Position numbers and translations under genes: made by a program. The notes under the pieces are model-generated. The model ran no database searches. It worked only from the letters and a program-made list of their open reading frames with translations, and was not told where the DNA came from. DNA of 64,000 nucleotides from Stereum hirsutum FP-91666 SS1 (Eukaryota > Basidiomycota > Agaricomycetes > Russulales > Stereaceae): positions 1,466,313 through 1,530,312 of the forward strand of contig NW_006763139.1 in assembly GCF_000264905.1 (NCBI RefSeq). The letters run 5' to 3'. Shown here piece after piece: positions 11,397 to 22,069 of the stretch. The number at the start of each line of letters is the position of its first letter. Positions within the stretch are counted from its first letter, which is position 1.

Positions 11397-14300
11397 ATGG
11401 ACCGTCCAAACCCCCTCGCGTCCACTTCCACTTCTACCGGCTCACCCACCAGCAAAGGCTCTGGCGCACCATTCGCATATCAACAACGTCTCCTCGATAA
11501 TTCTGCGCGAAATGGATCCATGTCGAGATCAGGCTCGCTGTCTAAGGTTGCTCTTCCTCCGACCGTCACGGGCAATGCGCCGACCATGGTCCGGAGGTGG
11601 ACACCCTCACATCGCGTGAATAGCAGCTTGGATGCGGTTCGAGGGAAGTTTGAGGAAAGGATACGGGCGGAGGCTGCTATGAATGACAACAACACACCTC
11701 CACCGACACCTCCTCCCATGTCTAGGAATCGTACGGATTCTACTATCGGGCGAAGTTCTGCTGCTCCGTATGCTGAGAGTTCACGCTCACGAACCACGGA
11801 CGATACTCCTTCTAAGACAGTCGGGGATGTGATACGGACACCGACGTTCTTGAAGCGACGTACGATGCCTGCGCCTATTATCGCATCTCCATTGTCCCCT
11901 AACCTCACAGGCGTATCCGTCGAGAACGACTCACCCACGACAGGTCCCTTCTCGCCTGCTACGCCACAACGGATCCATCTCCCTTCGACACCATTACACA
12001 CACCACCGTCCAGTAGCGTTAAACAGCCCGACCCCCTGATATTTCCCTCTCGAAATCGTGCAAACACTACCGACGGCGCTGTCCTCCCAGAAGCCACCGG
12101 TTCATCGACATCGACAGCCTCAGACCGTTCTGCCTCTGGTTCTTCCCACACAACTCATGAACCGAGTACACCACCTGTTCGACGGCGGCCGCGACCTATC
12201 TCCATGTTCGGGAGTCAGTACGCTCCACCGTCCTCAGCCGACAAGCATAGTCCCAGTACACCTACAACCAATGCTTCAAACCTTCTACGAAACAGAACAC
12301 TATCACCCGAGAAGACCCCTGCCTTCATGCCCCCTGCTTCTTCGCCTTCCACATCATCCGTCATGAATCCAGCACCATATCGCAGTTCATATATGGCGAG
12401 CAAGAAATCTTCGACTTATGGCGAGATCATGGGTAAGAAGCTCGGTCGACATTTACCCAGGATCGCGAGCGGAGATGCGGAGGAGGAAGTGGTCGATCAC
12501 GAGAAACAGAAGGAAAAGGAACGGGCGGATTTTCTGGAGGATCGAAGGTTCGCGAGAGAACGAAGGTTGATGGAAAGGAACGGGGCTACGCCGACGAGGA
12601 GAGTCACACAGGACATGGTGGTTCCTCCTCCACCCGCAAATACAGACGACGTCGCGGGTGTGCCTGGTCGATTGCGGCTTTCGAGGGACGCGGTGCCCGT
12701 ACCGGTATCGCCTTTGCCTTCGTCAAGGTTGACGAGGGGGTTGTGGGCGGACGTGCAGAGGCATTTGTTGCAGGCGTATGAGTATTTGTGTCACGTGGGA
12801 GAGGCGCAACAGTGGATCGAGGGATGTTTGGATGAGGAGCTTGGGTTCGGGGTGGTGGAGATGGAGGACGGGATGAGGAATGGAGTCGTGCTCGCGAAGT
12901 TGACGAGAGTATTTGAGGGCGAAGGTGTCGTGCGAAAGATCTACGAAGTGCGTTTCGAATATTCTCCTGTGGTTCGATGTTCTGACTTCCGGGACAGGCG
13001 AGGAAACTCGATTTTCGACACTCGGACAATATCAACGTCTTCACCACGTTCGTGCGGCATGTCGGCCTTCCGGAGGTTCGTGATACAGTTCGTTCGCATA
13101 GGTCGAGGTCACTCACATATATTTCCAGAGTTTCATCTTCGAACTGACCGATCTGTACGAGAAGAAGAACTTCCCGAAGGTCATCTATTGTATCCATGCT
13201 TTGAGGTAGCAATTCTTCTTGCCACTGCCATCGCACTCCGCTAATTCAGAATATAAAGTCATCTTCTCGCTCGCCGTGGACTCGCGGAGCGGATAGGCAA
13301 CCTGCTCGGAAGACTTCAATTCTCCGATGATCAACTGCAAAAGACGCACAAGGGACTCAAGGACTCCGGCGTCTCGATGCCCAACTTCGGGAACGTAGGT
13401 CGGGAACTGGCCAAGGAGATTAACGAGGAACCGGAAGTCGAGCCAGAAACGGAGGACGAACGTAAGTTTGCAGGGTCCTCCCATGCTAGTTAAACATACC
13501 CATTGAATCAATTGAATGCGTGTGGCTATGCAGGGCGCGATCGCTTATTGCTGGAAAATGAACCTTCTATTGTCGCCACACAGTCCATCGCTCGGGCATT
13601 CCTCGTGAGGAAAGCGCAACGGACGCAACGAGCAAGATTACAACTCGCAGGGAAGTATGTCGTACGACTTCAAGCTCAGTGCAGAGGAGCGCTCGCGCGA
13701 CGGCAGGTCGAAGACCAGCGGGAGGAACAAACACACCTCAAACCTTGGGTCGTTGCTCTTCAGGCCTCTTTGCGAGCTTCGCTCGCCAGACGACGTTGGT
13801 TATCGCACACACGCCAAATCAAGTCTCGAGCCCAGACATATGTCCAACTGCAGGCTCAGATTCGTGGAATCCTTGTTCGTCGTCGCTTCGCGAAACTCAA
13901 AGCCGCCATCAGGAACAGTATCTCCTCCGTCACAAAGCTTCAGACTTTGGCACGCGCACGCCTTGTTCAGCGAGCACAAAAGGAGCAATTGCGCGCGTTC
14001 ACCTTTGACGGTACCATGGGTGATATCATCCGTTTCCAGGCCATCGCTCGAGGCGCCCTCCAGCGTCGTGTCATAACCCAACAACTCCAGATCCTGGATG
14101 CACTTGATCCCTCAATCGTTGGTCTTCAGGCTCAGGCCCGTGGAGTCATCGTGAGACGCCGAGTTCGGACGCAGCTGGCCAAACTGGACGACGTGAGCCA
14201 CGTCGTCGTTCGAATCCAGGCAGCAGTCCGGACCTACTTGGCCAGGAAACGGCTGTTGACTCTCATTCGTGGTCTTCGAAAAGCGACCCCAGTTCTCGTG

Positions 14301-17300
14301 CAGCTTCAAGCCCGTGCACGCGCCAATCTAGCTCGACAGCAACATATGTCCATGAACAAGGCCCTAGCAAAGATGGAAATCGTCGCGTCCGTTGGTGGGT
14401 TCCAGGCTCTGGCTCGTGCTGCCCTTGCGCGTAACCGTCATCGCGAGCAGACGAAACAGCTCGAGTTCCGGCTGCCGGACGTCGTTGGCTTCCAGTCGCT
14501 CGCTCGTGGTGCCCTCGTCAGGCGTGAATACTACGGGTGGCGCGATCATCTCTGGAGGAGTCAAGGCATCGCTGTTTACCTCCAGGCGCTCCTTCGCGGT
14601 GTTTTGCAACGGAGGAAGTTCAAGGCGAAGATGCAATATTATCGTTCGAACCTCGATAAGGTCGTCAAGATCCAGTCGCTTTTCCGTGCCAAGGAAACTC
14701 GTGAGCAATACCGTCAGCTTACCTTGGGTACGAACGTCACCGTCGGGACTATCAAGAATTTCGTGCATTTGTTGGACGATTCGGAGACGGATTTCCAGGA
14801 GGAGGTCGATCTCGAGCGGATGCGGAAACAGGTCGTTGAGCGGATTCGGGAGAATCAGGCGTTGGAGAGCGACGTCAATGATCTCGACGTAAAGATTGCC
14901 CTCGTCGTGCAGAATGTCAAGAGTTTTGAGGAACTAATCAAGGCTCGAAGGCGATATGGTGCCGATACCGCCGCGGCTCATGCGGCGAGAGCTTCTGTCC
15001 TTGCTGCTCATGGAGATCCTTTCGCTGGTCCTAGTACTCTGGACCACGCGGCCAAACGGAAGTTGGAGTTGTACCAGCAACTGTTCTATCTACTGCAGTC
15101 TAGAGGGGAGTATCTCAGCCGTTTGTTCCGTCAGGTGTCATTGGAGCCTTCGCCAGAGAAGAATCGGAGACTGTTGGAGAGGGTTGTTTTGACTTTGTTT
15201 GGGTACGGACAAGATCGTAGGGAGGATTATCTTCTTTTGAAACTGTTCCAGGTAAGCTTCTGCCTTCGTTTGAACATGATCATACCACTCATGTTACTTC
15301 TGTCGGTCGTAGCTCGCCATTCAAGAGGAGGTTTCGACCGCCAAGTCCGTCGAGGATATCGTCCATGGTCACCCTATCTACATCAACGTTGCAGTCCACT
15401 ACATTCGTCCCAAACAGGCACCTCATGTGCGAGAGGTTCTCCAACCGCTCATTCGCGAGGTCATCGAATCGGAAGACTTGGACCTGGAAGTGGATCCTAC
15501 ACTCGTTAGTATCACAACATTATATATGATGTGATGTACAATTCTGAACTTGTCCTCACAGATTTATCGCGCGAGGATTAATTTGGAAGAGATGAGGGCT
15601 GGGGTAGCGACTTCGAAGCCCAAGAACATCACTTTCAGAGAAGCCTTGCACGACCCTGAGACACGTCCTGAGTACATTCGCCGTAGGTAACACAACCATT
15701 ATGTTCAGCCTCTATTCTCAAACCCTATTTTGTAGACCTACAAGTTCTCCAGTGGTGGGCAGATGCCTTCGTCAAACAGATCACGGAGTCAACGCGTAAG
15801 ATGCCTTACGGTATTCGGTATCTTGCGCGAGAGACGCTGCTTGCGTTGAAAGTCAGTCCTTACTGGACTCAACTGGGAGACTTATCTGACAGCGTTTTAG
15901 GCCAAATATCCTGATGCTTCTGAGGAAGTCTACGCGTCGTGTATAAGCCGACTTGTCTACTATCGCTACATTAACCCTGCGATCATGTAAGTGCTTTGTT
16001 ACGGATGACTTAGATTTATCTGACAAGGGTCCTTCTAGCACCCCGGAGACCTTCGACATTGTCTCGAACACCGTCGATATTGGCGCTCGCAAGAATCTCG
16101 CTCAGGTCTCGAAGGTGCTTACCCAGATCACGGGAGGTCGCGACTTTGGAGACGACATGCCGGCGTACATCCCCATCAACGACTTTGTCCGCAAGTCTGT
16201 GCAGCAGGTCTTTGCGTGGCTCCTAGACGGTTTGCATCAGCTCCCGGTTTTCTTCCGTGACATGTAGTCTGACTTGGTGGAATCAGTCGCCGATGTACCC
16301 GATGCCGAGTCTCAATATCACGCACACGAGTTCCTCGACGCCACCGTACAGCCGAAGCCCATCTATATCTCGCCCAATGAAGTGTATGCCATGCATGCGC
16401 TTCTCGCACAGCACTTAGAACAACTGGTCAGCCCTGACCCTTGTCGATTGTACAAAGAGTCACTAAATTTTTTATACATTAGGCTCCTAGTCGAGATGAC
16501 GTCCTGCGTGTGATCCTGACCGAGCTCGATGGTGTACCACATCTGGGCAACGACGAGCTGAAGGACGCGAGGGACCGAGCGATTACCCTCGATCTCACCA
16601 ACCGCTTCGCGCACGTTCGTGGTGAGTATATCTACCTGCACTTCGACCCGGGTTCACCTAACCCTTGCTCTCCCTACAGACCCCCGCGCAGATGAAAAGA
16701 CTTTGTGGATCCAGGCTAAGCGGACAGTCCTCGCGATTTTGCGCGTGCAGCCTGGCAAGGACCTGGTCGAATCTCTGATGCAACCTGTGACTGAGGAGGA
16801 TGAGGTGACTTGGGAGGAGGTTCTCGAAACGGAGATGGCGTCGGACCATAAATTGCGACACCCTGCCCGTATGCCATCAAGCGCTGCTCAAGAGTCAGCC
16901 TATCGACTCGAGGATATTCGATCGTACGCATGTTTTTCTCACATAGATGAGCTCGAACTCAATGATGTTGATGTTTCTTAGGCTATCCTTCCGCGAGGTC
17001 AAGGCGCATGCTATCTTCTTCTTGCTCGAACTGGAGAAGATAGGGAAGATCACGCGTGACGATGGATATCAAGGCATTCTCAACGCTATTGCTGGTGATG
17101 TTCGTTCCAAGCATCGGACGCGACTCCAACGTCAACAGGAAATCAATACCATGTCCGAGGCCTTGACTCATCTGAACCAGCGCAAGAAGGAGTTCGAGGA
17201 ACAGATCAACAGCTATAACAACTATGTTGAGACTGCTATGGCCACCATGCAGCGAGGCAAAGGGTAGGTCTATTTGTTACGTTCAGACCCGTCCTTTGCA

Positions 17301-17784
17301 AACTTAGACGTTCGTTCGCCGCAGGAAAAAGCGTTTCGTCATGCCCTTCACGAAGCAGTACTTCCACCTCCGAGACCTACAGCGCTCAGGCAAGACCCCG
17401 CAGTTCGGGTCCTTCAAATACAGCGCACACGACCTCTACGAGAAGGGAATCCTTCTCTCCATCGACCAATACTCACCCCGCCAGTTCGACAAGATCGACC
17501 TGGTGTTGTCTTCGAACGAGGTCGGCGTATTCAGCGTCGAAGCTTTCAACCATGCACTCGGGATCACCAATCGCTTGTTCACCGAGGATATCCGGATGGA
17601 AGATCTCTTACAGGCTCAGTTCCAGGACAAGGCCTCCCTCTCCTTATTTAATGGGCACGCGAAATTCAATCTCAATTTGTTGCTGTATCAGATTAACAAG
17701 AAGTGAGTTCTTCGTTCGTGACAAGTGGCTAACGAGTCACTGACTCTTCGCGTTTCTGTCCCTGTCCCCAGATTCTATGTATGA
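11397..17784 (+). CDS. IQGAP protein (Iqg1/Rng2-type): CH domain, IQ repeats, RasGAP-related domain
   Basis: Scaffold that gathers actin, calmodulin/myosin light chains and Rho GTPases at the division ring. Starts MDRPNPLAS at 11397. Order: a disordered Ser/Pro/Thr N-terminus (about residues 1-400); a calponin-homology domain (about 12730-13350, with IEGCLDEELGFGVVEMEDG, FTTFVRHVGLPE and FIFELTDLYEKKNFPKV); about 13 IQ-like motifs (13560-14700) built on xxLQAxxRGxLxRR; a GAP-related domain (15000-16900, with YLLLKLFQ, LIYYRYINPAIM-like and NDFV); and the RasGAP C-terminal domain ending NKKFYV. That end needs the last intron (17705-17771); unspliced, the frame stops at 17706. The frame also meets TAG at 16265. 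A 57-nt intron, 16230-16286, removes it and joins WLLDV to ADVPDAESQ. At the 13200 junction the acceptor must be AAAG/TCATC to avoid a stop. Confidence 0.93.
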
Positions 17785-18516
17785 ACACAACTTTGCATCT
17801 CTTACCTTGCTGTTTGCACTCTGTTACGTCGTAGCTATATTGATGACCATCTCATGTTTTCTCTCTCTCTCCCTCTCTCTCAATTTTTGTTATCGCTGAG
17901 TTCTGCATATTCATGGCCGTCCAGACTGCTTCGCTCATGATCAGCCCTTCCTAGCTTGTCTCACCATCAGATTTTTTTTCTCCAAACCCCTATATTCAAT
18001 CCACTGCTTTCGTCCAAAACTGACCATTATCCTCGCTTGAGGTTGATTACCTGTCTCCACTAATATTAGTGACTTCCACGCACTGGTCGAAGTCATCGCC
18101 TCCTTTAAGGCTGAATGAAGACACGATTATGATCCATCATTTAAGCCTTCTAAAATTGTCGGCTTCATATGTACTGGCCATGAGCAGACAGATGACCACC
18201 ACATCGTGGGTGGGATTCATGATACCTAGACATTGGACAGTCTACGTCGAACCTCCTAGATTTTGATGACTGCTTGTGGTACTTGCATCCCACCACTGAC
18301 TCCCGTACTACAGGAGGCACGAAGTCATTGCACAAGGTAAGTTTGTCTTGGTTTGTACACTCGCTGTTTCTACCGCGCTCAACTAGTCGGCCGCACAGAA
18401 CAGTTTACACTCTCGAAGCTCTCAAAAACTCGTGCCCGACTACAATTGACATCATATTTGGTCACTATGCCACTAACTCGTTAAACCCTCCCCATCTCTA
18501 GACCACTCTCGTATTG
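17785..18516. other. Intergenic with orphan splice-like signals
   Basis: Between the IQGAP stop and the end of the minus-strand secreted-protein gene. A CT-rich tract sits at 17861-17882. Strong donor-like GTAAGT sites occur on the plus strand at about 18338 and 18556, each preceded by a possible acceptor, but the pieces between them match no family I know. It may be a small unrecognised gene, a remnant, or chance. Confidence 0.35.
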
Positions 18517-19065
18517 TTAGAAAACGGTCTGACCATCTGCGTACTCCCACACGAAGTAAGTAATGTTTCTAGAAAGATGTGATTCTGCTCTTTCTCACTC
18601 ACCAGGGATTACATCTTGGGCGACAAATCCGTCGAATACGTCTGTGTCTTCCTGGGTCTGGTTGGTGCCTGCAGGAGGGTCGTACGGCGTCTCTGGGTCG
18701 TGATGATTGCATAGGTAGAGGTCAAGAGCGACACGACCGCTACACCTATAATTTATACGCAATCGATTGAGCATATGATCAGAACCGAGTAATCTCAGCG
18801 AATGGGCGTACCATAACGCGGCGGTTCCACAAGTGACCCCTAGGTATGCCTTCGAGTTAGATGGGTTGCGTGAGGCGAGGATACATGTCGTTCCCAACAC
18901 TCCGCATAGGCTTCCAGGGTCTCTTCCGCACCTACCGAGTCTGCCTGTAGTGGGGCATAGGGGAGAACTCGTTGTTGTCGAGTTGTCTGTGTATGCAGGG
19001 AGGGCGAGGGCTTGGAGCAAGCCGGTCGAGAGAATTGCGAGGCTGCATGTCCAGTGCAATTTCAT
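18517..19065 (-). CDS. Small secreted cysteine-rich protein, paralog A
   Basis: Start ATG at 19065 opens with a signal peptide (MKLHWTCSLAILSTGLLQALA). Exon 1 is 19065-18812 (254 nt). A 66-nt intron follows, then exon 2 from 18745. The splice join reads LWCSGRVALDLYLC. It is a paralog of the gene at 19998: both have DPGS/AICG(V/T)L, a central TC, LWC and LDLxxC, both have an exon 1 of exactly 254 nt, and both introns fall in the W codon at phase 2. Exon 2 reaches VIPG followed by a donor-like GTGAGT at 18602; unspliced, the frame stops at 18595. A third exon ending at 18517 is possible but weak. Function unknown; likely a secreted effector-like or cell-wall protein. Confidence 0.68.
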
Positions 19066-19660
19066 GGTGGTGATGGCGAGCTCGGAAGGGGGTACGTGAG
19101 CACGGTAAGTTATCAGGTCTTTGAACCGTCCTCATTTGTCCCCACTTCATAGCCTCTTATTCACTGTTCACATATATCGTGACAAGCGCCTTCAATCATC
19201 CCGGAGTGGAGCATCATGGATCGACTAATGTAAATCCCCGGTGAGCGTAGATCCTTCCCCTATATCTGCTACATGTCACAGTATGGGTCTGATAATGCAA
19301 AACAATTCGGCAGGGTTTTCTGTCGCACAGCTGATCAGCCTGACGGCCTAAGTTGTCGGTGGGTATGCGTCGAAACAAAGACAATTGAATGTACTGGTGA
19401 GCATGGGAGCTGCACAATTCGATCGAGATGACTCGGAACACCGACATTTAATTTGGTGATCGAGCTATCACTCTGTATAGCCCGAGGCTTTGTGTCCAGT
19501 AAAGGCATGGAGTCAACAACGAAACCCGAGTGGGTATCAAGGTGGTGCTCAATACATCATCATCCCCTGTAATCCATTTTTTTAACCCAACTTGTAGTCT
19601 TGGGGGCGGATTCGCCTCCATGCAAGATGCTCGCAAAGATGACTCGATCGCTCTTAGACA

Positions 19661-19690
19661 GCCTCTTTCAGCCTCTTTCAGCCTCTTTCA
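19661..19690. repeat. Tandem 10-bp repeat, three copies
   Basis: GCCTCTTTCA is repeated three times without a mismatch, followed by a diverged copy (ACCTCTGACA). It lies in the promoter region between two secreted-protein genes, so it could be a repeated protein-binding site or simple replication slippage. Confidence 0.85.
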
Positions 19691-19906
19691 ACCTCTGACA
19701 AGCCTAAATGTTATCGTATCACCTGATGGGCAAGAACGGCCCTCACGATCTCCGGGTGCCAAGAACGTTTCGGGCATCTTCTAGCTATTTTCCAAAACGC
19801 AAATCTTATGCCTGCGTTGTAGTGCTATGCATGCGTCATATGGCATCTCAGCGTCTTTGCTGGTTTCTCAATGAACGGAAATATTCGCGACCTCGGATTA
19901 TTGGGC

Positions 19907-19913
19907 TATAAAA
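19907..19913 (+). promoter_or_regulatory. TATA box of secreted-protein gene B
   Basis: TATAAAA in GGGCTATAAAATG, 84 bp before the ATG at 19998. Position and sequence fit a strong core promoter. An AC/TC-rich leader follows. Confidence 0.7.
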
Positions 19914-19997
19914 TGCCCATTTCCCAAGTCCCAGTCCCCGCATCCTCACAATCAAAAACCCAGTAATCAGTATTCATCCTGCGCATCCGAGTCAACC

Positions 19998-20869
19998 ATG
20001 CAGCTCCAAGCCCTCCTCACCTTTTCCATCCTCGCTGCCTGCATGGCCGTGACCGCGCTGCCCAGCAGCGACACCGTGAAATACGGATCGGGCTCATCCT
20101 TCGTCGAGCGTGCCCCCGCCGCCTTTGGAAACTGTAACATTGACCCTGGAGCCATCTGCGGTACCCTCGCCACCGCTTGTGCCGGTGCTCTCACCGATTC
20201 GGACGCGAGTGTCGTTTGGCAGACTATCACCTGTGTCTGTGCGGGTCTTTGGTGCGTTGGACCATCTTGCTCTCGGACGCAACTTGTCCGTTATGCTTAT
20301 ACATTTGCTCCTGCGACTTTTATCCCTTTGGGATGGTTGTCTATAGGTGTGGGGCATCGATCCTTCTTGACCTGCTATGCTGCGTGGGCAAGTTGAACAC
20401 GGCGAGCTGCCAGTCGAGCGGAGGCAGCCAGACTTACACAGGCGATAAAGACGTCGATGCGACCCAACGCATCATCACCGATATCTCCTCAGACGGAGGC
20501 CCAACGTTCGACTACAGTGGGTCCCTCTTTCCCTCTTTCCCTCTTCCCCGAGTCGATACATACATCTGGCATGCTGACTACCGTTCCCAACTTAAAAACC
20601 GCACACTGGTAGGCGAGCTCTTTTCGGCCATTGAAGTCTACGGCGGCGTCACACTCGAGGGTAACACGCAGTACGAACAGATCGTGATGGATATAATGGC
20701 TGGTATGACCGGTTCGGTACGTTTCGACATACATACATAGCCTACGGCCGGTCTGTCTGAGAGAGGCTGATGCTCTACTCTCGATTTCTAGTCTAGCGGA
20801 AACGCGGACGTCAACGCTCTTAATAACTATCTCACTCAGAATGGCCAGAATGAAGGGTTCGGCGTGTGA
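19998..20869 (+). CDS. Small secreted cysteine-rich protein, paralog B
   Basis: Encodes a 201-residue protein from exons 19998-20251, 20347-20516, 20613-20716 and 20792-20869. A signal peptide (MQLQALLTFSILAACMAVTA) is followed by a mature chain with nine cysteines at residues 46, 54, 61, 79, 81, 86, 96, 97 and 106, all in the first half. The hydrophobic core reads CVCAGLWCGASILLDLLCC. The second half is Cys-free and polar (YGGVTLEGNTQYEQIVMDIM). No family recognised. It pairs with the divergent paralog at 18517-19065 and shares its first intron position and phase, so the two arose by inverted duplication. A TATA box lies 84 bp upstream. Secretion is well supported; role unknown. Confidence 0.82.
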
Positions 20870-21233
20870 GGGGTTATACTAAGCAGTGTGGACGGTGAAG
20901 GGAAGGGTGGGCGGTCGGGCAAGCTTCGTATACAGTGTCGTTGATTTATGGCTGTTTCTCGTCTAAATTCTCGTTTCTCACCCGAACTCCTCGCTTTCCT
21001 CGACTCAGATCCGACTCATGGTTCTGTGAAAAAAAACAGGTGAGAAATGTGTATATATCCGCGGGAAAGCAGTCGTATCAAAGTCGTATACAAAGCATCG
21101 GGAAATATCATCTTGCCCGACGCACTTTTTCCTGTCGACCTGTATAGAAAGGGTGTTCTTTCGTGATGTCGTTTCGTATCGCTGCAGCGCTGAATACGCA
21201 TTCACGGTACGGAGTGCTATTCAGGAATAAGAG

Positions 21234-21475
21234 AAAGATCTCTGCTCTGGAGTCAAAAACCTGCGTCGCCTTTTCGGCTTGTTTAATGTGAATCACAGCC
21301 ACATGGATTTGTTTCTGTTGCAGGAAACCCAACGTTCTCGCCGCGTCTTGAAGTGGCCAACGGCTGGTTCGATCTCATGACCTCTCGGAAGAGGAGTTAT
21401 TGTTGAGGAATACCAACCACTAGACCACTGCGGCATTGATAGACTTGGGCGTACTAGTCATATATACGACTCTTT
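21234..21475 (-). repeat. Left arm of inverted repeat (tRNA-derived SINE-like copy)
   Basis: 242 bp that match 21597-21838 in reverse complement with three mismatches by eye. Read on the minus strand it has an A-box-like TGGTCTAGTGG and a B-box-like GATCGAACC at tRNA-like spacing. Weaker similarity goes on inward to about 21503. See the right arm for details. Confidence 0.85.
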
Positions 21476-21596
21476 CGCTCTGATATATCGCGTTCTTCAG
21501 CTGCAATCTTCGTCTATCCTTGATGATCTATTTATTGTAAAGTAAAGTAATTGGTTTCACGAAGAATACAGCTGAGGAACATGATATATCGGAGTA

Positions 21597-21838
21597 AAAG
21601 AGTCGTATATATGACTAGTACGCCCAAGTCTATCAATGCCGCAGTGGTCTAGTGGTTGGTATTCCTCAACAATAACTCCTCTTCCGAGAGGTCATGAGAT
21701 CGAACCAGCCGCTGGCCACTTCAAGACGCGGCGAGAACGTTGGGTTTCCTGTAACAGAAACAAATCCATGTGGCTGTGATTCACATTAAACAAGCCAAAA
21801 AGGCGACGCAGGTTTTTGACTCCAGAGCAGAGATCTTT
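21597..21838 (+). repeat. Right arm of inverted repeat (tRNA-derived SINE-like copy)
   Basis: Reverse-complement copy of 21234-21475, with about 120 bp between the arms. An internal RNA polymerase III promoter is suggested: A box TGGTCTAGTGG at 21645-21655 (fits TRGYNNARNGG) and B box GATCGAACC at 21698-21706 (fits GWTCRANNC), 53 bp apart. The tRNA folds are lost: the predicted acceptor (GCCGCAG from 21638) and T-stem do not pair. The D-arm looks like a Gln/Glu tRNA. A body of about 130 nt follows and ends in TTTTT (21836-21840), a possible Pol III terminator. This is a tRNA-headed SINE pattern, not a working tRNA. Confidence 0.75.
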
Positions 21839-22069
21839 TTCTTTATTTCGCGTATATGTAAAGTAGTTCGTATTGTGTGGTCAGCGTGGGCGTGAATACT
21901 TCGTGGAGACAGTAATCAGAGGTGGCGCAGGTGCTCAGATGTGGCGTTCAATCTCGGAGTCATCGTTCTGTTCGTCTGTTTTATTATCCCTAGTTGTTCT
22001 TAGTATATATGCAGAGAGCCAATAAGTAGATGGGAAGGGCAACAAATGAGAGCAGACGAGGATGTAACA

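Larger units (their letters stand above)
19066..19997. promoter_or_regulatory. Shared upstream region of the secreted-protein pair
   Basis: 932 bp between the divergent starts of the two paralogs. It contains three exact copies of a 10-mer at 19661-19690 and, 84 bp before the ATG of the right gene, a TATA box. No other coding region is supported. Confidence 0.5.

Noticed and set aside
11480..12151. 223-codon antisense frame over the IQGAP N-terminus
   Set aside because: Shadow of a long low-complexity exon; the plus-strand frame is continuous with clear CH and IQ domains.
16261..16267. Nonsense mutation (TAG) making the IQGAP gene a pseudogene
   Set aside because: A frame-neutral 57-nt intron removes it and restores the family sequence; both sides remain well conserved.
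21638..21720. Functional tRNA gene (A and B boxes present)
   Set aside because: The predicted acceptor stem and T stem do not pair and no anticodon loop can be set; it is only tRNA-derived.
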